Below are positions 30,865 to 39,544 of a DNA stretch of 42,887 bases, piece by piece (the first letter of the stretch is position 1; every line of letters starts with the position of its first letter). The stretch is from an uncultured Eubacteriales bacterium. GTDB taxonomy: Bacteria > Bacillota > Clostridia > Oscillospirales > Oscillospiraceae. Both the position numbers and the translations under genes were made by a program. The notes beneath the pieces were generated by a model that was not told the DNA's origin, did not search any database, and was given only the letters and a program-made list of their open reading frames with translations. The stretch lies in NCBI GenBank assembly GCA_900319695.1, contig ONPN01000028.1:1-42887 (forward strand), written 5' to 3'.

Positions 30865-33552
30865 ATGGACAACAGACCTCACAGCAGAGACAAACGGGTC
30901 GGCTCCGGTTCCGTCAGCGCCGAAAAGGGGAGACGGGTCGGCACCGGCGGCCCCGTCGGCGGCGGACAGGGCGGCGGCTCCTTCCCGGGCGGCCCCCGCA
31001 GAAGCGGCGGCTCGAGAGGGCCCAGACGCGCGGGCGGCGGCATCGGCATCGTCGGTCTCATTCTGATCGTGCTCTATACCTTCCTGCGCGGCGGCTCCGG
31101 CGACGTGCAGACGACACCGGTCTCCACGCCGAGACCCACGGCCTATGTCACCGCCGCGCCCAGCCACACGCTCACACCCCAGCAGGAGGGCCTTGAATCC
31201 ATCGACGACGCGAACATGCTCTTCTCCTCCGACGGCTACGGCGACATGTCGGAGCTGATCGGCTCCCTATTCGGCTACGGGGAGAGCTATTCGGGCACGA
31301 ACCCGACCGGCGGAAGCTCGACCGGCGGCGGGCTTTTGCAGGATCTGCCCGGCGTCCAGTCCGCGCCGAAGCCCACGGCCAAACCGACGGCGACGCCCAG
31401 GCCTGCCAATACGCCGAAGCCGACGGCGGCCGCGCCCCTCGCCGACGTGCGCGACAAGCGCGTCACCCCCAAGGGCGGCGGCAGGGACACGGTCACGGTG
31501 ATGGTCTACATGTGCGGCACGGACCTCGAATCCAAGTACGGCATGGGCACCTCGGACCTGACGGAGATGACCAAGGCCAGACTCTCCGACAAGGTCAATG
31601 TGATCGTGGAGACCGGCGGCTGCAAGAGCTGGAAAAACAGCGTGGTCTCCAGTACCAATAATCAGGTCTACCGCGTGCGGGACGGCGGGCTCGAGCGCCT
31701 TGAGTCAAACTTCGGCAAAGCCGCCATGACCGACCCCGCCAACCTCACGAAGTTCATCCAGTACTGCGCGAAAAATTACCCCGCCAACCGCAACATCCTC
31801 ATCCTCTGGGACCACGGCGGCGGCTCCATCAGCGGCTACGGCTACGATGAAAAGACAGGCGGCCGCGCTTCCATGACCCTGCCGCAGCTCGACAAGGCCC
31901 TGGACGACGCAAACGTCGTCTTCGACTGGATCGGCTACGACGCCTGCCTCATGTCCACGCTCGAGACGGCCCTCGTCTCCGCCAAGTACGCCGACTACCT
32001 CATCGCCTCCGAGGAGGTTGAGCCCGGCACCGGCTGGTACTACACCGACTGGCTCAACGCCGTCTCGAAGAACACCTCCGTCTCCACCGAGAGCCTCGGC
32101 AAGACCATCATCGACAGCTATGTCACCGCCTGCCGCCAGCGCTCCTACAACGCCCAGGTGACCCTCGCCCTGACCGACCTCGCGGAGCTCCAGGGCAGGA
32201 TCCCTGCCGCCTTCCGGGATTTTTCGGTCTCGACCAACGACCTCATCACCTCGGACGGCTACCGCCAGGTCTCGAACGCCCGCGCCGGGGCGCGGCAGTT
32301 TGCCCAGTCCACCCGCATCAACCAGGTGGACCTCGCGGACCTCGCCCTGCGCATCGGCTCGCAGGAGGGGCAGACGCTCGCCCAGGCCATCCAGGACTGC
32401 GTCAAGTATAACGGCACCACCATCACCAAGTGCTACGGCCTGAGCATTTATTTCCCCTACGAGACCATGAGCTCCGTGTCCTCGGCCATCAACACCTATG
32501 ACAGCCTCGGCCTCGATTCCGAGTACGCCAAGGTCATCAAGAGCTTTGCAAGCCTTGAGTACGGCGGACAGCTCGGCGGCGCCGCCTCCCAGGGCAGCTA
32601 TAACAGCTACGGCGGCTGGGACAGCCTCTTCGGAAGCACAGGCGGCTCGTCCTCCTCGGGCTACGGCGGCCTGCTGGACGTGCTGCTGGGCGGTTACGGC
32701 GGTTCCGGCAGCTCAAGCTACGGCAGCTCCCCCTACGGCAGCACCTCGCCCTCGGGCTCTCTCTCCGGCGGCTACACCAACAGCTACGGCCAGCAGAGCG
32801 CGGGCTACAGCATCGACGCCTCTGACCTCTTCAGCCTGCTCTCGGCCTTCTCCGGCAGGAGCCTGCCCGCGGACCGCGCCTGGCTCGACACAGACCTGAT
32901 CGCAAGCTCCGCCGATAAACTCGCCGACAGCTTCCTCGACCCCGGCCGCATCACGGTGAGCTACAAAAACGGCAGGCCAGTCCTCTCCCTTACGGACGAG
33001 GAGTGGGGCCTTGTCCAGACCGTGGAACTCAACCTCTTCGCGGACGACGGGGAGGGCTACCTCGACCTCGGCCTCGACAACGTCTTCGAGTTTGACGGGG
33101 ACGATCTCCTGCTCGAGACCGACCGCACCTGGCTGACGCTCGACGGGCAGTTGGTGGCCTACTATCTGGTCTCCGACTCCCAGAACCCGGACGGGAGCTG
33201 GACCACTGTCGGCCGCATCCCGGCGCTTCTCAACGGCGATCTCGTCAACCTCCAGGTGATCTTTGACGACGAAAACCCCTACGGCAAAGTCACCGGGGCC
33301 TATCCCTTCTATGAAAACGGCGAGACCGAGACCGCTCCGAAGGGTCTCGTCCCGCTCGAGCGCGGCGATAAGCTCGAGTTTGTCTGCGACTACTACGCCT
33401 ACGACGGCAGCTATCAGAGCAGCTATACCCTCGGCAGCGCCCTCACCGTGCGGGGCGAGCCGACGCTTGAAAACCTCAGGCTCAACAACAGCGTGATCCC
33501 GAGCTACCGCATCACCGACATCTACGGCAACAGCTACTGGCTGCGGTTCTGA
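30865..33552 (+). CDS. Membrane-anchored clostripain-family (C11) cysteine peptidase
   Basis: An 895-residue predicted cell-surface protease. It has a basic, Gly/Arg-rich cytoplasmic N terminus (1-55), one transmembrane segment (about 57-73, GIGIVGLILIVLYTFL), a Thr/Pro-rich stalk (PKPTAKPTATPRPANTPKPT) and the C11 catalytic domain from about 205: VTVMVYMCGTDLESKYG, the catalytic His in LILWDHGGG near 315, and the catalytic Cys in GYDACLMSTLE near 360. A strongly Gly/Ser/Tyr-rich low-complexity linker (about 565-650) leads to a C-terminal beta-rich region of unknown fold. Clostripains cleave after arginine and often self-process; target specificity here is inferred. AGAGGGG precedes the ATG. 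The anchoring and linker differ from secreted clostripain. Confidence 0.88.
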   Translation: MDNRPHSRDKRVGSGSVSAEKGRRVGTGGPVGGGQGGGSFPGGPRRSGGSRGPRRAGGGIGIVGLILIVLYTFLRGGSGDVQTTPVSTPRPTAYVTAAPSHTLTPQQEGLESIDDANMLFSSDGYGDMSELIGSLFGYGESYSGTNPTGGSSTGGGLLQDLPGVQSAPKPTAKPTATPRPANTPKPTAAAPLADVRDKRVTPKGGGRDTVTVMVYMCGTDLESKYGMGTSDLTEMTKARLSDKVNVIVETGGCKSWKNSVVSSTNNQVYRVRDGGLERLESNFGKAAMTDPANLTKFIQYCAKNYPANRNILILWDHGGGSISGYGYDEKTGGRASMTLPQLDKALDDANVVFDWIGYDACLMSTLETALVSAKYADYLIASEEVEPGTGWYYTDWLNAVSKNTSVSTESLGKTIIDSYVTACRQRSYNAQVTLALTDLAELQGRIPAAFRDFSVSTNDLITSDGYRQVSNARAGARQFAQSTRINQVDLADLALRIGSQEGQTLAQAIQDCVKYNGTTITKCYGLSIYFPYETMSSVSSAINTYDSLGLDSEYAKVIKSFASLEYGGQLGGAASQGSYNSYGGWDSLFGSTGGSSSSGYGGLLDVLLGGYGGSGSSSYGSSPYGSTSPSGSLSGGYTNSYGQQSAGYSIDASDLFSLLSAFSGRSLPADRAWLDTDLIASSADKLADSFLDPGRITVSYKNGRPVLSLTDEEWGLVQTVELNLFADDGEGYLDLGLDNVFEFDGDDLLLETDRTWLTLDGQLVAYYLVSDSQNPDGSWTTVGRIPALLNGDLVNLQVIFDDENPYGKVTGAYPFYENGETETAPKGLVPLERGDKLEFVCDYYAYDGSYQSSYTLGSALTVRGEPTLENLRLNNSVIPSYRITDIYGNSYWLRF

Positions 33553-33578
33553 CAATTATGTAAACCATATTTGCGCGC

Positions 33579-33660
33579 TGTAGGGGGCGAGCCCCTGATC
33601 GCCCCGAAATGCCGGACGTACGATCGTGTCGGCGGGCCGATGAGGGCATCGGCCCCTACG
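33579..33660. repeat. Second copy of the CGTAGGGGC dispersed palindromic repeat
   Basis: It reads TGTAGGGGGCGAGCCCCTGA at the left and ends GGGCATCGGCCCCTACG, inverted relative to the copy at 27881-27961. A right-half remnant is at 42714-42739. It lies between the protease gene and the small helical protein gene. Confidence 0.8.
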
Positions 33661-33717
33661 GGTTTCCGCCAGGAAAACAAAATAATTGTGTAAACTACCA
33701 ACAGGAGGTAAAATACT

Positions 33718-34161
33718 ATGGGATTTCTTTCTACTCTGATCAAAACCGGCCTTGTCGCCGGGGCGAGCATCACCGCCTATCAGGCGATGACGGTCTCGAA
33801 GGATGAGCAGACCGGCAAAATCAAAACCGGCGACTTCGTGCGCAACTTCAAGGACCTCGCGGTGATGAACTCCCGCATGATCGTCGACACGGTCAAGAGC
33901 AAGGTCGGCGGCGGAGCGGGGGAGTACCGCTACTCCGACAAGGGCGAGAACGGCTATGCCTACCCCGACGCGGACGCGCCCGACAAGGTGACCGAGGTCT
34001 TTGAGACCATGAAGGAGAAGGCCCCCGAGGTCATCGACAAGGTGCAGGACTTCGTGGAGGATCTGCGTGAGAACGCCCCCGAGTACAAGGCGAAGGCCCA
34101 GGACTTCGTCGAGGACGTGAAGGAGGCCGCGAAGAAGGCCCTCGAGAAGGACGACAAGTAA
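33718..34161 (+). CDS. Small helical protein, YtxH/LEA-like (function unknown)
   Basis: A 147-residue protein that I do not recognise with certainty. It begins with a short hydrophobic stretch (MGFLSTLIKTGLVAGASITAYQAM), which may associate with the membrane, and a polar middle. The last 60 residues are a charged amphipathic helix with repeated units (VQDFVEDLRENAPEYKAKAQ, then DFVEDVKEAAKKALEKDDK), reminiscent of YtxH and LEA-type stress proteins. AGGAGGTAA gives an excellent ribosome binding site, so it is probably well expressed. It may be co-transcribed with the protease upstream, though a repeat separates them. Terminator follows at 34179. Confidence 0.7.
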   Translation: MGFLSTLIKTGLVAGASITAYQAMTVSKDEQTGKIKTGDFVRNFKDLAVMNSRMIVDTVKSKVGGGAGEYRYSDKGENGYAYPDADAPDKVTEVFETMKEKAPEVIDKVQDFVEDLRENAPEYKAKAQDFVEDVKEAAKKALEKDDK

Positions 34162-34178
34162 AACAGATCAGATTCTTG

Positions 34179-34207
34179 ATGCGCTCCGCTTTAAAAGCGG
34201 GGCGCAT
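34179..34207 (+). terminator. Terminator after the small helical protein gene
   Basis: ATGCGC and CCGCTTT (34179-34192) pair with AAAGCGG and GCGCAT (34194-34207) with one G-T pair, followed by ATTCTTT. It ends the transcript 17 bases after the stop codon. Confidence 0.75.
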
Positions 34208-34212
34208 ATTCT

Positions 34213-34242
34213 TTGCCGAGCGCGTTTTTTTATCGATATAAT
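34213..34242 (+). promoter_or_regulatory. Candidate promoter of the sugar transferase/ligase operon
   Basis: TTGCCG (34213-34218) and a perfect TATAAT (34237-34242) are 18 bases apart. The first gene starts about 150 bases downstream, leaving a leader in which I see no known riboswitch. Confidence 0.6.
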
Positions 34243-34391
34243 ATTGATTATTTCCCACGTATGTGGTATTTTATAAAAGATATTCTGCCTTTTTGATACT
34301 ACGCACAGCGGGCGCCGAGGGCTGGGGATCCCCGTGCGCGGCGCCGTACCCGGCGGCTGGAGCTGTGCCGGACAGGTGGCATGAAAGAGAT

Positions 34392-35807
34392 ATGATTCGA
34401 GAAAACCAAACGCTGCTGAACCGCCTGAACGTGTTCAGCGACGCGCTGATTACCTATATTACGCTTCCGATCGCCTACTGGCTGCGATTCCACCTCATGA
34501 GCGGGGTCAAGAACATCCAGCTGTTCAGCTATTTGCGCCTGGACATCTGGATCACCCTGCTCCAGATCTTCACGCTCGCGGCCTTCGGGCTCTACCAGTC
34601 GACACGGAAGACGCGCATCCGGCAGGAGGTCTCCCGCGTGCTGACGGCCTGCCTGCTGGACATGCTGCTCCTGCTGGGCTGGCTGTATCTGCGCCATGAC
34701 GTGAACTATTCCCGCTGGGTTCTGGCGATCTATTATATGCTGAGCGCGGGCACGCTCGCGGCCAAACGAGTCACGGTCAGGATCTTGCTCGGCATGCTGC
34801 GCTCGAACGGGCGGAACCTCAAGCACGTCCTGCTCATCGGCGGCGGTCCTTCGGCGCTGAGATACTTCAAAGCCGTCTGCGAGGAGAGACAGCTCGGCTA
34901 TCATGTGAACGGCTACATTGCCAAGCACCCCTCGCCCGATCTGCCCCTGCCGTATTTCGGCGGCTATGAGACGCTGGAGAGGGAACTCGACCGCATACAG
35001 CCGGACGAGGTCGTCTCCGCCATCGAGATGGAGGACTATGAGCTTACGCCCCATATTATCGAACAGTGCGAAAAGGCCGGCATCAAGCTGGCCATTGTCC
35101 CGTTCTATGCCGAGTACATGCCGGCCCGGCCCCAGTTTGACGACATAAACGGCGTGCCGATGCTGAACATACGCCGCATCCCGCTGGACAACTTTGCCAA
35201 CGCCTTCGTCAAGCGCTTTCTGGATTTCGCGGCGGCGCTGGTCCTGATCGTCCTGCTGTCCCCGCTCTTCCTCATCTGCGCGATCGGGGTGAAGCTGTCC
35301 TCGCCGGGGCCTGTGCTGTTCAGGCAGACGCGGGTCGGCAAGGACAGAAAGCCCTTTACCATGTACAAGTTCCGCTCCCTCGTGGTGAACAGTGAGGAGA
35401 CGACGGCCTGGACCAGAAAGTCCGACGACCGCCGGACGGGCTTTGGCAGCTTCATCCGAAAATACAGCCTGGACGAGCTGCCGCAGCTCTTCTGCGTGCT
35501 GGCCGGAACCATGAGCCTCGTCGGGCCTCGGCCGGAGATCCCGCACTTTGTCGATCAGTTCAAGGATGAGATTCCGCTGTACATGGTGCGCCACCAGGTC
35601 CGCCCCGGCATGACCGGCTGGGCGCAGATCAACGGCTTTCGCGGCGACACGCCCATCAAAGAGCGCGTGGAGCACGATCTCTGGTACATCGAAAACTGGA
35701 GCCTGTGGCTGGATATCCAGATCCTGCTGCGCACGGCGATGGGCGGCTTCGTAAACGAGGAGCGCCGCACAGACAAAACAGAAGTGAAGGAAAAGGCCGC
35801 TGTCTGA
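34392..35807 (+). CDS. Polyprenyl-phosphate sugar-1-phosphate transferase (exopolysaccharide initiation)
   Basis: It starts synthesis of a repeat unit by moving a sugar-1-phosphate from a nucleotide sugar to undecaprenyl phosphate at the membrane. The 471-residue product has four or five N-terminal helices, a Rossmann-like CoA-binding-type domain (VLLIGGGPSALRYFKAVCEE onward), another helix (KRFLDFAAALVLIVLLSPLFL) and the bacterial sugar transferase domain: SPGPVLFRQTRVGKDRKPFT, MYKFRSL, IRKYSLDELPQLFCVL, MSLVGPRPEIP and RPGMTGWAQINGFRG, the WbaP/EpsL signature. The start is the ATG at 34392 because an alignment-like N terminus (MIRENQTLLNRLNVFSDALI) begins there; GAAAGAGA lies close upstream. 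It is followed by the ligase-like gene, likely one operon. Confidence 0.9.
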   Translation: MIRENQTLLNRLNVFSDALITYITLPIAYWLRFHLMSGVKNIQLFSYLRLDIWITLLQIFTLAAFGLYQSTRKTRIRQEVSRVLTACLLDMLLLLGWLYLRHDVNYSRWVLAIYYMLSAGTLAAKRVTVRILLGMLRSNGRNLKHVLLIGGGPSALRYFKAVCEERQLGYHVNGYIAKHPSPDLPLPYFGGYETLERELDRIQPDEVVSAIEMEDYELTPHIIEQCEKAGIKLAIVPFYAEYMPARPQFDDINGVPMLNIRRIPLDNFANAFVKRFLDFAAALVLIVLLSPLFLICAIGVKLSSPGPVLFRQTRVGKDRKPFTMYKFRSLVVNSEETTAWTRKSDDRRTGFGSFIRKYSLDELPQLFCVLAGTMSLVGPRPEIPHFVDQFKDEIPLYMVRHQVRPGMTGWAQINGFRGDTPIKERVEHDLWYIENWSLWLDIQILLRTAMGGFVNEERRTDKTEVKEKAAV

Positions 35808-35840
35808 GCGCACGGTCTGCCCGTAAAAGGAGAAACAACG

Positions 35841-37268
35841 ATGGAAACAGAAAAACAAAACACGGCGTCCTCACCGATGAAGCGCGCATATGCGGCGTTC
35901 GCGGAAAAGTATGAGCAGGGGGTATGGTATCTGCTTTTGCTGTGGTGCCTTCTGCCGATCATCATGTGCGCAAACTTTGTCGTCTCTGCGGCGACTGGCC
36001 GCTTCCCCACGGTGGAGGAGCTTGCGGAGGAGGGCTTCACGCTCGGCAGTGTCAATTACGATGAGGCGCTTGCGTCCTACCAGATGCTGTTTTTCGTCCT
36101 CGGCGGGATCACGGTGTGCGTGGCCCTGACCCTCCTGATCCTCGCCCGGCGCAGGGTCTTCAGTCTGAAAGCCCTCCGGGCCCAGCCGTGGTTTTACCTG
36201 TTCGGTCTGTTCCTTCTCTGGGCCTGCGTATGCACGGCAAAATCCGATTACAAATATTTCTCCCTGGTTGGCGGCAGCTATATGCGCGACGGATTGCTGA
36301 GCTATTTTATCTACGGCGCCGTCTTCCTCTGCGCGTCCGCCCTGCGGCGGGAGGACTACCGCCGGAAGCTCATGCTGTGCTTTACCGGCGTGATCGCGTT
36401 TATCGCGCTCATCATGCTGGTGCAGGAAAAAGCAGACATCTACTTCCTTGATTACTGCTTTTCGTCCGAAAGGGCGGTCGTGTTCAACCAGTTCAACCAC
36501 CTCGGCTACATGCTGTGCATGAGCTCCATCGCCTGCTTCGGCTTCTTCCTGTATGAGAGCGGGGACAAGCGCCTCAAGCTCCTGTACCTCGCGGGCTTCT
36601 GCTTCCTGGTGTACGCGCTTGTCGTCAACGACACCTTCGGCTCCCTGCTGGCCGTGATCGCGGCGATCCCGGCGGCGCTGCTCTTCTGCTGGCGCTCCGG
36701 CAGAAAACTGAACTGGCGCGCACTGGGCCTGGCGGTGCTGATCGTGGTGGCCGCGCTGCTGATCGTCTTCGCCGTCACCGGAAGGAACGGCCCGCTCGGC
36801 AACTTCATTCAGCTCAAAAATGACCTTGTCAAAATCCTCACCGGCGCCGAGGACGCCGACAGTGCGGGCACCGAGCGCTTCAAGCTCTGGAAGGAGACCG
36901 TGGATTGGATACGCTGGCGTCCGATCTTCGGCTTTGGCCCCGAGGGGCTGGTCCGTCGGCACGCCCTGTCCGGAAACCGTCTGCCGCACAATACCTACCT
37001 GCAGGTCACCGCGTTTACCGGCTTTCCCGGCCTGTTCTTCTATCTCTCCGCGCTCATTACCCTCGCCGTGCACCACTGGAGGAAGATCAAAGCGCTCGAC
37101 ACCATGGTGCTGATCGCGTCCGGGACCGCGTTTGCCTACCTGGTGTCCCAGACCTTCGGCGCCCCGATCTACAATGTTGAGCCGTATTTCTGGCTCTTCC
37201 TCGGCCTTGTGACGCTGATGAATGAGCAGGAAAAACCGCTGCTTTATCTGGAAACGCCCGAGGCATAA
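35841..37268 (+). CDS. O-antigen ligase/polymerase-like membrane protein
   Basis: A 475-residue protein with about eleven to twelve hydrophobic helices, of the WaaL/Wzy superfamily that polymerises or ligates lipid-linked glycans on the outer face of the membrane. The family-typical large extracytoplasmic loop near the C-terminal third contains FKLWKETVDWIRWRPIFGFG and then RLPHNTYLQVTAFTGFPGLFFYL, where H-N-T-Y-L is the usual conserved block. AGGAGAAAC precedes the ATG, 30 bases after the sugar transferase stop. With that gene it makes a two-gene initiation/polymerisation module; other assembly genes would have to be elsewhere, possibly those at 13620-19748. Confidence 0.83.
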   Translation: METEKQNTASSPMKRAYAAFAEKYEQGVWYLLLLWCLLPIIMCANFVVSAATGRFPTVEELAEEGFTLGSVNYDEALASYQMLFFVLGGITVCVALTLLILARRRVFSLKALRAQPWFYLFGLFLLWACVCTAKSDYKYFSLVGGSYMRDGLLSYFIYGAVFLCASALRREDYRRKLMLCFTGVIAFIALIMLVQEKADIYFLDYCFSSERAVVFNQFNHLGYMLCMSSIACFGFFLYESGDKRLKLLYLAGFCFLVYALVVNDTFGSLLAVIAAIPAALLFCWRSGRKLNWRALGLAVLIVVAALLIVFAVTGRNGPLGNFIQLKNDLVKILTGAEDADSAGTERFKLWKETVDWIRWRPIFGFGPEGLVRRHALSGNRLPHNTYLQVTAFTGFPGLFFYLSALITLAVHHWRKIKALDTMVLIASGTAFAYLVSQTFGAPIYNVEPYFWLFLGLVTLMNEQEKPLLYLETPEA

Positions 37269-37280
37269 CGAAAAGCAACA

Positions 37281-37321
37281 AAAGCGCCGAACCCCTCACA
37301 CGCGGATGGGTTCGGCGCTTT
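37281..37321. terminator. Bidirectional terminator between the ligase-like gene and cysS
   Basis: AAAGCGCCGAACCC (37281-37294) pairs perfectly with GGGTTCGGCGCTTT (37308-37321), with A-rich sequence on one side and T-rich on the other. It lies between convergent gene ends. Confidence 0.9.
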
Positions 37322-37342
37322 GTCATATTCGCTTCGCTTTTT

Positions 37343-38794
37343 TTACAGGCGCTTCCACTTGGCGCCGTGGGGGATGTCGGTGACTTCGATCCCGGCGGCC
37401 CTGAGCTCGTCGCGGATGCGGTCGGCCTCGGCAAAATTCTTCGCCTTCTTCGCGTCCTGACGGGCCTGAATCTTCGCCTCAATCTCGGGGTCGGCTTCGC
37501 CGGACTCAGACACGATGGTGAAAGCACCCGCCGCGAGCTGCTCCCGCTTGAGCTCCTCGCGTTTGACGGCGGCCTTTTCAATCAGGCTCAAGCCCAGCAC
37601 CCTGTCAAAGGCCTCGATGGCTGCGAGCTTGGTAGCGTCATTTGTCCTGGCCTTGAGCACGTCGTACAGGGCTGTGACCGCGAGGGAGGAGTTGAGATCG
37701 TTGTCCATCGCGGCGCGGAACTTCTTGTCGAGCTCGTCAAACGCCGCCTGATCGAACTCGCCGTCCTCCGGTTTGAGGGCCGCGACGCGGGCGATCAGCT
37801 TGTTGTAGGCGCCCTGGGCGTTGTCGAGGTTTTCCCAGGAGAAGACCAGACTCTTGCGGTAGTGGCTCTGCAGGCAGAAGAAGCGGTAGGCGAGGGGATC
37901 GTAGCCCTTTTCCTCGAGCAGGGAGACGGTCAGAAACTCGCCGCTGGACTTGCTCATCTTGCCGGAATTGGTGTTCAGGTGGAGGACATGCATCCAATAA
38001 TTGCACCAATGGTGGCCCAGATAGGCCTCAGACTGGGCAATTTCGTTGGTGTGGTGGGGGAAGGCGTTGTCAATGCCGCCGCAGTGGATGTCCAGATCCT
38101 CACCCAGGTGCTTCATGGAGATGCCGGAGCACTCGATGTGCCAGCCGGGATAACCCACGCCCCAGGGGGAGTCCCACTTGAGGGCCTGATCCTCAAACTT
38201 GGACTTGGTGAACCACAGCACAAAGTCGTTCTTGTTGCGCTTGTTCACGTCCTCCTCGACGCCCTCGCGCACGCCGACATTCAGATCCTCTTCCTTGAAG
38301 TCGTTGAAGATGTAGTAGCGCTCGAGCTTGGAGGTGTCGAAATACACATTGCCGCCGGCAAAGTAGGCGTAGCCCGTGTCCATGAGCTTCGAGATGATGC
38401 GGATGTAGTCGTCGATGCAGTTGGTGGCGGGCTCCACCACGTCGGGGGTCTTGATGTTGAGCTTGGCGCAGTCGTCAAAAAAGGCGTCGGTGTAGAACTT
38501 CGCGATCTCCATGACGGTCTTGTGCTCGCGCCTTGCGCCCTTGAGCATCTTGTCCTCGCCCTCGTCGGCGTCGGAGGTGAGGTGGCCGACGTCGGTGATG
38601 TTCATGACGCGCTTGACGTTGTAGCCCGCGTAGCGCAGATATTTCTCCAGAATATCCTCCATGATGTAGGAGCGCAGGTTGCCGATATGCGCGAAGTGGT
38701 AGACCGTGGGGCCGCAGGTATACATCTTGACGATGTCGGGGTGGTTGGGGATGAACTCCTCCCGTTTGCGGGAGGCGGAATTGTACAGGATCAT
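37343..38794 (-). CDS. cysS: Cysteinyl-tRNA synthetase
   Basis: A class I aminoacyl-tRNA synthetase that charges tRNA-Cys. The 483-residue protein has the first zinc ligand C27 in MYTCGPTVY, the HIGH-type motif HIGN at 36-39, ECSG with C222, GGIDNAFPHHTNEIAQSEA, KMSKS at 279-283 and the helical anticodon-binding C terminus ending KNFAEADRIRDELRAAGIEV. Length is normal and all key residues are present. TAAGGAG lies before the ATG at 38794 and a TATAAT sits immediately upstream of that, implying a very short leader. No T-box is recognisable there. Confidence 0.96.
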   Translation of the reverse strand: MILYNSASRKREEFIPNHPDIVKMYTCGPTVYHFAHIGNLRSYIMEDILEKYLRYAGYNVKRVMNITDVGHLTSDADEGEDKMLKGARREHKTVMEIAKFYTDAFFDDCAKLNIKTPDVVEPATNCIDDYIRIISKLMDTGYAYFAGGNVYFDTSKLERYYIFNDFKEEDLNVGVREGVEEDVNKRNKNDFVLWFTKSKFEDQALKWDSPWGVGYPGWHIECSGISMKHLGEDLDIHCGGIDNAFPHHTNEIAQSEAYLGHHWCNYWMHVLHLNTNSGKMSKSSGEFLTVSLLEEKGYDPLAYRFFCLQSHYRKSLVFSWENLDNAQGAYNKLIARVAALKPEDGEFDQAAFDELDKKFRAAMDNDLNSSLAVTALYDVLKARTNDATKLAAIEAFDRVLGLSLIEKAAVKREELKREQLAAGAFTIVSESGEADPEIEAKIQARQDAKKAKNFAEADRIRDELRAAGIEVTDIPHGAKWKRL

Positions 38795-38880
38795 GGGGAT
38801 ATCTCCTTATTATAGACAGTGTGATATTGACATACGAATAGAATAAAAACCGATTACAGCCCCGGAGGAACTATAATCTC

Positions 38881-38911
38881 GTTTTTGAGGCGGCTTTGCC
38901 GCCTTAAAAAC
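38881..38911. terminator. Hairpin between cysS and pgsA
   Basis: AGGCGGC (38888-38894) pairs with GCCGCCT (38898-38904), extended by TTTTT/AAAAA, so it has a U-run in both directions. It is a likely terminator of the recA-to-pgsA operon on the minus strand upstream of the cysS promoter. Confidence 0.75.
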
Positions 38912-38993
38912 ACCCTGAGCCGAGCTATGCGAGGCCTCGCGCCGACCAAACGCGGCGTGTCACGCACCGCCGCGTGCGATGAGCGCGAGTATC

Positions 38994-39020
38994 TCGATTG
39001 AAAACCGTGTTTTCAATCGA
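38994..39020 (-). terminator. 12-bp hairpin directly after pgsA
   Basis: TCGATTGAAAAC pairs perfectly with GTTTTCAATCGA around CGT, three bases after the pgsA stop codon. It lacks a T-run. Further stems (CGCGGCG/CGCCGCG and GCGAGGCCTCGC) lie between it and 38911. Confidence 0.55.
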
Positions 39021-39022
39021 AT

Positions 39023-39544
39023 TTAATCCGCGTCGGTGAACACGTCGATGTTTTTCACAAAATACTCTGCGCCGGAGTAGACGGTGACGATCACGATCAC
39101 GGCGGAGATGCCGAGGTTCATCCACGGATACTGCGAGAAGACCAGCAGGGGGCCGATGCCGATCATGGTGCAGGTGGTCTTGACCTTGCCGGACCAGGCG
39201 GCGGCGATGACGTGCTGCCGCTCGGCGGCGACCAGGCGCAGACCGGAGACCGCAAACTCCCGGAACAGGATGACGGACAGCATCCAGCCGGGCATCTGCC
39301 CCTCGTCCACGAAGAAGCACATCGCGGCCAACACCAGCACCTTGTCCGCCAGCGGATCCATGAACTTGCCGAAGTTGGAGATCTGGTTGTAGTGCCGGGC
39401 GATGTAGCCGTCCAGCAGATCGCTCAGACTCGCGACGGTGAAGACCAGCAGGGCGATGATGCGGTGATCCGTATAACACAGCACCAGGAACACGGGGATC
39501 AGCACCACGCGCAGCATGGTGATCTTGTTGGCGGTGGTTTTCAT
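39023..39544 (-). CDS. pgsA: CDP-diacylglycerol-glycerol-3-phosphate 3-phosphatidyltransferase
   Basis: PgsA makes phosphatidylglycerol phosphate, the committed step to anionic phospholipids in the membrane. The 173-residue product has the CDP-alcohol phosphatidyltransferase motif D42-x-x-D-G-x-x-A-R50-x8-G59-x3-D63-x3-D67 (SDLLDGYIAR to GKFMDPLADK) and about five helices. The ATG at 39544 overlaps the rimO stop as ATGA. Length is slightly short but within the family range. The rimO-pgsA order is common in Clostridia. Confidence 0.92.
   Translation of the reverse strand: MKTTANKITMLRVVLIPVFLVLCYTDHRIIALLVFTVASLSDLLDGYIARHYNQISNFGKFMDPLADKVLVLAAMCFFVDEGQMPGWMLSVILFREFAVSGLRLVAAERQHVIAAAWSGKVKTTCTMIGIGPLLVFSQYPWMNLGISAVIVIVTVYSGAEYFVKNIDVFTDAD

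Noticed and set aside
38795-38880. T-box leader of cysS
   Set aside because: Only about 80 bases separate the terminator hairpin from the start codon, with no specifier stem or conserved T-box sequence.
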